A stretch of DNA of 5,208 nt from Acidobacteriota bacterium (GTDB lineage: Bacteria; Acidobacteriota; Polarisedimenticolia; J045), in the NCBI GenBank assembly GCA_027064265.1, contig JAMOQA010000594.1:1-5208 (forward strand), in the 5' to 3' direction. Shown here one piece after another: positions 1-5,208 of this stretch. The notes under the pieces were generated by a model. It had not been told where the DNA came from. It did not search any database and saw only the letters and a list, made by a program, of their open reading frames with translations. The stretch's first letter is position 1, and each line of letters opens with the position of its first letter. Both the position numbers and the translations under genes were made by a program.

Positions 1-2131
1 CGAATCGCTGGACCAGCCACCAGCCGGCGGGAGGCACGGCGGCGGCCCCGAGGAAGACCACGAGGGTCCGGGGCCAGCCCCGGTGCCGGGCGGCGAGCCG
101 CCAGGAGAGCGCCCCCGCCGCCACCGCCGCCGCGAGGGAGAGCCAGCCGTCCCGGGCCGCGGCCCGCACCGGCGCGGTCGCCGCCGGCAGGGTGGCGGCG
201 GCGAGCACGAGCCCGCCGAGGGCGAGGGGCAGCACCGGCCAGTCCCGCTCCCCCCGCCGGGGGAACCAGGCGGCGAGCAGCGCCACCGCGAGGACGATCA
301 CCCGGCCCATCCGGGCCCCCGGCAGGGCGCCCCCCTCCCCCCAGCAGGCGAGGACGAGCAGGAAGGCGAGGGCCAGGGCCTCCGCCGGCGCGCCGTCTTC
401 CGGGGGCCGAAGCCAGCGGAACGACGCCCAGGCGGCGAGACCGAGAAGGAGCGCGAGCAGAACGTCCCCGCGGGTGGGGAACGGGCCGCGGGCCGGGAGC
501 CGCCGCTCCCACCCGGGCAGGCCGGCGTCCTCGCCGAAGAGCCCCGCCCGCCGGAACGCCTCCTCCGCCGCCTTCACTTTCTCCCGGAGCCGCGGGTCCG
601 CCGGGTGGCGGAAGGCGGCGAGCTCCCAGGCCCGCCAGGCGTCCGCCGGGCGGCCCTCGGCCGCTCGCAGGTCCCCGAGGAAGTGCCAGGGGGCAGGGGA
701 CTCCGGGTCGAGGGCGACGAGGCGGGCGGCGAGGCTCGCCGCGCGGGCACGGGCGGCCGGGTCCCCCCCGCGCACGGTGCCGAGCTGCAGGCGGGCCGCC
801 CGCAGCGTGCGGTTGACGTCCCACGGGGCGGCGGACGCCGCGGCGAAGGCCCGGACCGGGTCGTTCCCCGCCGCCTCGAGGCCCCGCTGGGCCAGCGCGG
901 CGCCGAACCAGCCGAGGGCGACCGGCACCAGGGCGGCCACCGCCAGCAGGACCGGCGTGCGGGAGCGCCGATCGTCCTCCCCCGCCGGCCAGAGGAGGCC
1001 GGCGAGTGCCGCCGCCGGGACGGCGATGCCCGGCAGGTAGAGGGTGAAGTCGACCAGGTTGTGGACGACGAACGCGACGACACCGGCGGCGAGCCACCGG
1101 TCCGGCCCGCCGAGCCCCCGGAACCGGCGCGCGAGGGCCCACGCCCCGAGGAGCATCAGCGCGAGGGCCGGGATGCCCCCCTCGGCGAGGAGCTGGAGCC
1201 AGGAATCGTGGGCGTAGATCGTCTCGGCGTCGCCGGGCCGGCGGAAACGCGGGTAGATCGCCCCGAACGCCCCCGGGCCGATCCCCGCCGCCGGCCGCTC
1301 CGTCGCCGCCAGCACGGCTCCCCGCCAGTTGCCCACCCGGAGGTGAAGCGGGTGATCCGGCCGGGAGACGTCGAGCAGGTTCCAGGGGCGGACGGAAAGG
1401 AACCCGGCCGCGAGCAGGACGACCGCCAGGAGGACACCGACGCGAAGCCTCCACGAGGCGAGCCGGAACCGGGGGAAGAGCAGGTAGGCCCCCCCGGCGA
1501 CCAGGGAGACGAAGCCTCCCATCGAGCCGGTGAGCAGGAGGCCGATCGCGACCAGGACGATCCCGGCGGCAAGGATGGCCGTCGTCCGGCGACGCTCCGC
1601 GCGCGCCGCCAGCGCCGCCCCGCCGGCGGCGAGGGCGAGGACGAGGGCTCCCGCCAGGGCCGCGGGGACCGCGTGGGTGCCGAACGGCCGGCCCTCGGCG
1701 AGCCGGTAGACCATCGCCTCCGGCAGCCCGAGGGCCCGGGCGGTCTCGGCCTGCCGGGCGAGCAGGCCGCCCTTCTGGAGGATCGCCAGGATCCCCTCCC
1801 CCGCCCCGGCTCCGACGAGGGCGGCGAGGAGCCAGCGGCGCCCGCGGGAGCCGACCGCCCCGGCCAGGGGGAACGCCGCGACCGGCAGCGCGAACCGGAG
1901 GAGCGTCTCGATGGTTCGCCCCGGCGACACCGTGACCGCGAGGGAGTACCCGGCGAGCGCGAGGACGAGCGCGAGCCCGGCGCCGGTCACTCCGCGGCCG
2001 GCGGCGGCGAGCCCCGCCCCGAGGAGCAGGGCCACGGCGACGCCCGACTCGGGATGCACCACCGGCGGGAACGCGAGGGCGAGGGCCGCCGCCACCGCGA
2101 GGCACGCGGCGGCCAGGTCGTGCCGGCTCAT
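1..2131 (-). CDS. O-antigen ligase/polymerase family membrane protein with TPR-like linker and a second membrane module (partial)
   Basis: Reading frame opened by the ATG at 2131 and uninterrupted to base 1: 710 codons, with the C-terminus outside the window. Family members join or polymerize surface polysaccharide on lipid carriers or proteins at the periplasmic face of the inner membrane. Residues 1-415 hold about 12-13 hydrophobic segments (near 6-25, 31-46, 51-68, 78-94, 99-119, 154-176, 185-220, 230-246, 315-334, 345-382, 392-414). The large loop at 248-312 carries the family pattern LRVGNWRGAVLAATERP, GIGPGAFGAIYPRFR and AHDSWLQLLAEGG (H308). HNLVDFTLYLPGIA (357-370) follows. Residues about 420-530 are soluble and helical, with one clear TPR at 479-512 (W482, L485, G486, A498, A505, P510). 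Residues 554-706 add six more hydrophobic segments (554-573, 582-597, 608-624, 630-650, 661-681, 687-706). The donor and acceptor cannot be told. Membrane family is confident, exact activity is not. Confidence 0.82.
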   Translation of the reverse strand, partial: MSRHDLAAACLAVAAALALAFPPVVHPESGVAVALLLGAGLAAAGRGVTGAGLALVLALAGYSLAVTVSPGRTIETLLRFALPVAAFPLAGAVGSRGRRWLLAALVGAGAGEGILAILQKGGLLARQAETARALGLPEAMVYRLAEGRPFGTHAVPAALAGALVLALAAGGAALAARAERRRTTAILAAGIVLVAIGLLLTGSMGGFVSLVAGGAYLLFPRFRLASWRLRVGVLLAVVLLAAGFLSVRPWNLLDVSRPDHPLHLRVGNWRGAVLAATERPAAGIGPGAFGAIYPRFRRPGDAETIYAHDSWLQLLAEGGIPALALMLLGAWALARRFRGLGGPDRWLAAGVVAFVVHNLVDFTLYLPGIAVPAAALAGLLWPAGEDDRRSRTPVLLAVAALVPVALGWFGAALAQRGLEAAGNDPVRAFAAASAAPWDVNRTLRAARLQLGTVRGGDPAARARAASLAARLVALDPESPAPWHFLGDLRAAEGRPADAWRAWELAAFRHPADPRLREKVKAAEEAFRRAGLFGEDAGLPGWERRLPARGPFPTRGDVLLALLLGLAAWASFRWLRPPEDGAPAEALALAFLLVLACWGEGGALPGARMGRVIVLAVALLAAWFPRRGERDWPVLPLALGGLVLAAATLPAATAPVRAAARDGWLSLAAAVAAGALSWRLAARHRGWPRTLVVFLGAAAVPPAGWWLVQRF

Positions 2132-2586
2132 CGCGCCTTCCCGCGCAGGCGCGCGAGGCGCCGGAGGCGGGCCGCCACCCGGTCCCGGGCGGAAGCGGAC
2201 TCCACCGCCGCGAAGATCGTGTCGTCCCCGGCCACGGTCCCCACGAGGCCCGGGAGCCCGAGGGCGTCGAGCGCCAGGGCGACGCCGGGCGCCTCCCCGG
2301 GTGGCGTGAGGAGCACGAGCAGGTGGTCCCCGGCGGCGCGCACCTCGAGGAGGCCTCCACGCACCCTCGCCTCGTGGGGGTCCTCCTCGGGAGGTCCCGC
2401 CGGCGGGGCCACGTAGCGGCCGCGCACGAGGGCGAGGCCGAGGGCGGCGATGTCCCGGGACACGGTGGACTGGCTCACCCGGAAACCCCGCTCGGCGAGG
2501 GCGCGGACCAGCTCCTGCTGGGTCCCCACCGCGCGGGTCGTCACGATCTCCAGGAGAGCACGTCGGCGGGCGCGGGTCTGCCTCAT
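2128..2586 (-). CDS. argR: Arginine repressor
   Basis: A 152-residue transcription factor of standard ArgR/AhrC length. The N-terminal winged helix-turn-helix (about 1-62) carries the recognition helix SQSTVSRDIAALG (38-50), followed by the wing RGRYVAPP. A proline- and acid-rich linker (about 60-73) leads to the C-terminal oligomerization domain, whose GTVAGDDTIFA (116-126) contains the Asp pair D121-D122 that binds L-arginine in the family hexamer. It should bind ARG boxes when arginine is plentiful and repress the arg genes, probably including its own operon. Because there is no intergenic DNA in this window, no operator is visible here. The ATG at 2586 overlaps the argH stop as ATGA. No convincing Shine-Dalgarno precedes it (GGGATA is the nearest), so translation probably depends on coupling to argH. 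The frame is open far upstream inside argH, but only the part from 2586 has family sequence. Confidence 0.96.
   Translation of the reverse strand: MRQTRARRRALLEIVTTRAVGTQQELVRALAERGFRVSQSTVSRDIAALGLALVRGRYVAPPAGPPEEDPHEARVRGGLLEVRAAGDHLLVLLTPPGEAPGVALALDALGLPGLVGTVAGDDTIFAAVESASARDRVAARLRRLARLRGKAR
2136..2142 (-). promoter_or_regulatory. Ribosome binding site for the O-antigen-ligase-like gene
   Basis: GGGAAGG (2142-2136, minus strand) within the last argR codons stands 4 bases before the ATG at 2131-2129. The spacing is slightly short, but together with the ATGA overlap it supports this start. Confidence 0.5.
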
Positions 2587-3944
2587 GGGGGGAGTGTATC
2601 CCGGACGAGCTCCGCGAGGGCCCGTTCCCAGCGGCGGCGCCGGGTCCGGAGTCGGCGGGCCCACCGGTCGGCGCGCCGTGGCAGGACCGGGTGGACCGGG
2701 TCTCCCGCCTCGCCGGGACGGTCGCGGACGGCGAGGAGATCCGCGGGCGGCACCGTCGACGTGACCTCCCTCGATGTCCCGGCCACCTCCCGGTAGGCGT
2801 CCCGGAAGGGCATTCCCTCGCGGACCCGGCGGAACGCTTCGTCCGCCGCCAGCACGCCGCCCCGCAGGGCGGCCTCGCATCGCTCCCGGTCGACCCGCAG
2901 GAGGGGGACCGCCCAGGCCAGGGTCTCGAACAGTTCGATCGTCTCCTCGAGGCCGTGCAGCAGCGGTTCCTTGGTCACCTGGAGGTCCCGGTGGTAGCCG
3001 GACGTCAGGCCCCGCCCGACGGCCGCCGCGGCCGTGATCCTTCCTTCGAACGCGGCGGCGCGGGCGCGGACCAGCTCGAAGACGTCCGGGTTGCGCTTGC
3101 CGGGCATGATGCTGGAACCGGTCGCCAGGTCCCCGGGGATCACCAGGTGCCCGAACTCGGGGGACGAGCGGAGGACCACGTCGGCCGCGAGCACGGCGGC
3201 ATCGCGCATCGCCGGCCAGAGCGCCTGGAGCGCCGAGGCGGCGAGCCGGGCGCGGGAGAGCTGCACGGTGGTCACCACGGCCACCGGGCCGTCGAACCCG
3301 AGCCACCGCGCCACGTCCTCCCGCGGCAGCGGGAGCGGGGTCCCGTACCCGGCCGCGCTTCCCAGGGGGCACCGGTCGACGATCCGCAGGATCGCCCACG
3401 GCGGCTCCAGGTCGTCGAGGAACGCCTCGGCGAGCCCGGCAGCCCAGAGGGCCGGGGAAGAGGGCATGGCCGGCCGCAGGTGGGTGTAGCCGGGCCAGGC
3501 GACGCCCCGGTGCCTCCGCGCGAACCGGAGCAGCGCCCGGGCCGCGGCGAGGATCGCCTCCATCGCGACCGCCAGGCGGTCCCGGGCGTGCAGTCGAAGG
3601 TCCACGTCCACCTGGTCGTTGCGGGAGCGACCGGCGTGGACGCGGCGGCCGGCCTCTCCCAGGCGCTCCACGAGCAACCGTTCCACCGCCGAGTGCACGT
3701 CCTCGTCCAGGGGGCCGGGCAGCTCCAGGCCTTCCTCCACGCGGTGCAGCAGCTCCCGGAGTCCGCCGAGCAACCGGGCGCCGTCCGCCCGGTCGAGCAC
3801 GCCCGAGAGCACGAGGCCCCGGACGTGGGCGATCGAACCCAGGAGGTCCCACCGGGCCAGCCGGCGATCCAGCTCCCGGTCCCTCCCGGCGGTCCACCGA
3901 AGCAGTCGTTTCCCGGGCCGTCCGCCCCACAGGGCCTCGCTCAT
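2583..3944 (-). CDS. argH: Argininosuccinate lyase
   Basis: A 453-residue member of the fumarase/aspartase superfamily, of normal length, expected to act as a cytoplasmic homotetramer. It cleaves argininosuccinate to arginine and fumarate, the last step of the pathway. Superfamily blocks in order: HAGRSRNDQ at 103-111, GYTHLRPAMP at 152-161 with conserved T154-H155, LGSAAGYG at 194-201, and the flexible signature loop GSSIMPGKRNPD at 276-287 with catalytic serine S277/S278, K283 and N285. SGYHRDLQ.TKE at 315-326 is also typical. The loop reads MPGKRN where most ArgH have MPQKKN. The block SSPALWAAGLAEAF (162-175) and the loop wording resemble the divergent ArgH of Xanthomonas and Bacteroidota rather than the E. 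coli type (recalled, not searched). The start ATG at 3944 overlaps the upstream stop as ATGA. The same frame stays open further upstream, but that is shadow sequence inside the deacetylase gene. Its stop overlaps the argR start, again as ATGA. Confidence 0.96.
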   Translation of the reverse strand: MSEALWGGRPGKRLLRWTAGRDRELDRRLARWDLLGSIAHVRGLVLSGVLDRADGARLLGGLRELLHRVEEGLELPGPLDEDVHSAVERLLVERLGEAGRRVHAGRSRNDQVDVDLRLHARDRLAVAMEAILAAARALLRFARRHRGVAWPGYTHLRPAMPSSPALWAAGLAEAFLDDLEPPWAILRIVDRCPLGSAAGYGTPLPLPREDVARWLGFDGPVAVVTTVQLSRARLAASALQALWPAMRDAAVLAADVVLRSSPEFGHLVIPGDLATGSSIMPGKRNPDVFELVRARAAAFEGRITAAAAVGRGLTSGYHRDLQVTKEPLLHGLEETIELFETLAWAVPLLRVDRERCEAALRGGVLAADEAFRRVREGMPFRDAYREVAGTSREVTSTVPPADLLAVRDRPGEAGDPVHPVLPRRADRWARRLRTRRRRWERALAELVRDTLPP

Positions 3945-4996
3945 CCCAGCACCTCCCGGGCGATCGCCAGGTACGTGTCCGCCGCATCCTCCACCTCGGC
4001 GAGGGAGATCCGCTCGTCGGGCGCGTGGGAGAGTTCCGACGGGCCGGGGCCCAGCTTCACCGCGTCCACGTGGCGCAGGAAGACCCAGTCGGAGGTCGTC
4101 GGGGACCCGAAGGGACGGCACCGGGGCCGCACCCGCCGGATCGCGGCGAGAAGGGGCGACCCGGCCGGCGTCGCGGCCGGGTGGAGCCGGTCCGACAGCA
4201 CGGCCAGCTCGCCGGAGAGCCGCCCGCGGAGCCGTCGGACCACCTCGCCGTGGGGGACCGTCGGCGTGGTCCGGACGTCGAGGAGCGCCCGGCACCCGGG
4301 GGGCGTGGCGTTGCGGGCGATGCCGGCGGAGATCTCCGTCGGCGTCACCTTCGTCTCCCCGAGGACGGGGTCCGGCGGAAACTCCGTCCCGGCGAGGAGC
4401 GGCAGGTCCCGGGCCGCGGCGAGGATCGCGTTCTCGCCGGGGAGCGCCCGGGCGGCGTGGCGCTGGCGGCCGCGCCAGCGCGCCTCGAGGACGAGGAGGC
4501 CCCGCTGGGCGACCGCCGGGTCGAGCCCCGTCGGCTCCCCCACGATCGCGTGGTCGGGGTCCCGCCCGAGGGCCTCGAGGGCCGCCGGCATCGTCGTCTC
4601 CCGTGTCTCCTCGCACCGGGTGGCGAGCAGGACGAGGCTCCCCCGGGCGGGACCGCCCCCGGCGGCGAGCCGGGCCGCGGCCACCGCCATCGCGGCCACC
4701 GAGGCCTTCGCGTCCACGGCTCCCCTGCCCCACAGGACCCCGTCCGCGACGAGGGCGCCGTACGGGTCGACAGACCACCCCTCCCCGGGCGGGACCGTGT
4801 CCACGTGCGAGGCGAACAGCAGCAGCGGCCCCGGCTCGCGTCCGGGCACGTCGATGCGGACCCCCGCGTCCCCGGTCTCCACCGCGAGCCCCCGGGCGGC
4901 GGCCCAGCGGGCGAGGAGGGCGACGACCCGCTCTTCCTCGCCGGACGGGCTCGGCACCCGGACCAGCGCGGCGAGCAGTTCCGTGGCGTCAGGCAC
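3941..4996 (-). CDS. argE: M20-family zinc deacetylase, ArgE-type (acetylornithine or acetylcitrulline deacetylase)
   Basis: A 351-residue cytoplasmic metallohydrolase expected to remove the acetyl group from an N-acetylated arginine precursor. Every active-site position of the di-zinc M20 fold can be seen: H64 and D66 in SHVDTVPP, bridging D95 in GRGAVDAK, catalytic E129 and metal ligand E130 in CEETRE, E154 in VGEPT, and H324 in ELSHAPDE. H180 in GRQRHAAR and the GENAI motif (187-191) belong to the lid/dimerization domain (about 165-275), which also holds LDVRTTP. The start is GTG with a good ribosome site. It overlaps argB by 8 bases and argH by 4 (ATGA). Operon position makes ArgE activity far more likely than DapE, LysK or peptidase, which share the fold. 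The stretch TTSDWVFL...VKLGPG reminds me of the acetylcitrulline deacetylase group, so the exact substrate is open. Family certain, substrate moderately so. Confidence 0.85.
   Translation of the reverse strand: MPDATELLAALVRVPSPSGEEERVVALLARWAAARGLAVETGDAGVRIDVPGREPGPLLLFASHVDTVPPGEGWSVDPYGALVADGVLWGRGAVDAKASVAAMAVAAARLAAGGGPARGSLVLLATRCEETRETTMPAALEALGRDPDHAIVGEPTGLDPAVAQRGLLVLEARWRGRQRHAARALPGENAILAAARDLPLLAGTEFPPDPVLGETKVTPTEISAGIARNATPPGCRALLDVRTTPTVPHGEVVRRLRGRLSGELAVLSDRLHPAATPAGSPLLAAIRRVRPRCRPFGSPTTSDWVFLRHVDAVKLGPGPSELSHAPDERISLAEVEDAADTYLAIAREVLG
3950..3957 (-). promoter_or_regulatory. Strong ribosome binding site for argH
   Basis: GGGAGGTG (3957-3950, minus strand) lies inside the last codons of the deacetylase gene. 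Its GGAGG core is 7 bases before the ATG at 3944-3942. It fixes the argH start and suggests that argH can be initiated efficiently in addition to coupling through the ATGA overlap. Confidence 0.8.
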
Positions 4997-5208
4997 CGGG
5001 AAGCTCCCCGGAGGCGTACTGGTCCGCCTCGCGCCGGCCGACGATCATCGTCCCGCAGCCCGCCCCGGTGAACAGCTCCTCGAGGAGGGCGTCCGGCCGC
5101 GTGCCGTCCAGCAGGTGGGTGCGCCGCACGCCCCCCGCCACCGCGCGCAGGCAGGCCTCCACCTTCGGACGCATCCCGCCGGTGATCGTCCCGTCCTCCA
5201 GCATCTCC
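4989..5208 (-). CDS. argB: Acetylglutamate kinase, C-terminal 72 residues (partial)
   Basis: Cytoplasmic amino-acid kinase that phosphorylates N-acetyl-L-glutamate with ATP, the second step of arginine synthesis. Only the C-terminal end is present; the frame is open through the right edge, so the ATG at 5204 is an internal methionine and not the start. The visible part has the family's nucleotide-site segment GGMRPKVEACL (its Lys is the conserved ATP-contacting lysine) and the end block THLLDG...ALLEELFTGAGCGTMI. Counted from that His, Glu at +13 and Gly at +19 match the spacing of H268, E281 and G287 that I recall from the arginine-inhibited Pseudomonas aeruginosa enzyme, so feedback inhibition by arginine is likely (inference). 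About 15 residues follow the GTMIVG end block. Its stop TGA (4991-4989) lies 8 bases inside the next gene. Identification is secure despite truncation. Confidence 0.95.
   Translation of the reverse strand, partial: EMLEDGTITGGMRPKVEACLRAVAGGVRRTHLLDGTRPDALLEELFTGAGCGTMIVGRREADQYASGELPGA
5004..5009 (-). promoter_or_regulatory. Ribosome binding site for the M20 deacetylase gene
   Basis: On the minus strand GGGGAG (5009-5004) sits 7 bases before the GTG at 4996-4994, inside the end of argB. This supports GTG as the start, since no ATG in this frame gives the full conserved N-terminus. Confidence 0.65.

Noticed and set aside
574..1572. Two minus-strand open frames (574-1083 and 1156-1572) in another phase of the membrane gene.
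   Set aside because: Both are Ser/Arg/Pro-rich, without conserved features. The frame running from 2131 to 1 gives the membrane helices and ligase motifs.
1..2127. Frequent GGCGGCGAG- and CTCGCC-like short repeats across the left part.
   Set aside because: They follow the codon phase and reflect Leu-Ala and Ala-rich membrane helices written with GC-ending codons, not a true repeat array.
83..2416. Long open frame on the plus strand (777 codons) opposite the membrane gene and part of argR.
   Set aside because: Its translation is a low-complexity mix of Arg, Gly, Pro and Glu with no fold or motif. Extreme GC removes stops from antisense frames. The minus strand here encodes coherent membrane segments and ArgR.
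2595..2605. Possible ARG box or promoter just before argR.
   Set aside because: The segment is argH coding sequence, GC-rich, and lacks the AT-rich palindromic pattern of known ARG boxes. No -10/-35 pair could be made out.
2587..3987. 467-codon upstream extension of the argR frame, inside argH.
   Set aside because: The extension is Arg/Pro/Gly-rich shadow sequence of argH. ArgR begins at 2586 and has the normal family length from there.
3945..4778. 278-codon upstream extension of the argH frame, inside the M20 gene.
   Set aside because: It has no lyase sequence and lies over the well-supported deacetylase. The strong ribosome site and ATGA junction place the start at 3944.
4025..5071. Plus-strand open frame of 348 codons opposite the M20 gene.
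   Set aside because: Compositionally an antisense shadow, without recognisable domains. The opposite strand carries all M20 active-site residues.

Overview
The window is a gene-dense, very GC-rich stretch (by eye well above 70% G+C, with almost every third codon position G or C). All genes lie on the minus strand. Reading from right to left they are: the C-terminal end of argB (acetylglutamate kinase), an M20-family zinc deacetylase (argE-type), argH (argininosuccinate lyase), argR (arginine repressor), and a large multi-pass membrane protein of the O-antigen ligase/polymerase family that runs off the left edge without a stop. No base between 1 and 5208 is clearly intergenic. The four junctions overlap by 8, 4, 4 and 4 bases, and the last three are all ATGA. 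This looks like one translationally coupled operon whose promoter, and any ARG boxes, lie to the right of the window.

Right part (about 2128-5208): arginine biosynthesis. ArgB phosphorylates N-acetylglutamate, the M20 enzyme removes the acetyl group from an intermediate (acetylornithine, or possibly acetylcitrulline), and ArgH splits argininosuccinate into arginine and fumarate. ArgR senses arginine and presumably represses the operon. The ArgB fragment carries the residues associated with arginine feedback inhibition. The M20 and ArgH proteins look more like the versions found with the acetylcitrulline route of Xanthomonas and Bacteroidota than like the E. coli enzymes. That is an inference from remembered sequences.

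Left part (1-2131): a continuous reading frame with 710 visible codons. It encodes a complete O-antigen-ligase-like membrane module, then a cytoplasmic or periplasmic TPR-like linker, then a second set of at least six hydrophobic segments that resembles the beginning of another ligase module. The frame is still open at base 1. This apparent double-module protein, and its tight coupling to arginine genes, are the most unusual things here.

Organism: a high-GC bacterium. An ArgE-type deacetylase between argB and argH, together with argR at the end of the operon, argues mildly against a typical actinobacterium (which uses argJ). It would fit a high-GC Acidobacteriota or similar lineage, but the window cannot settle this. 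I saw no RNA genes, mobile elements, CRISPR arrays, attachment sites, promoters or terminators, and no clear sign of a new defence or other exotic system.
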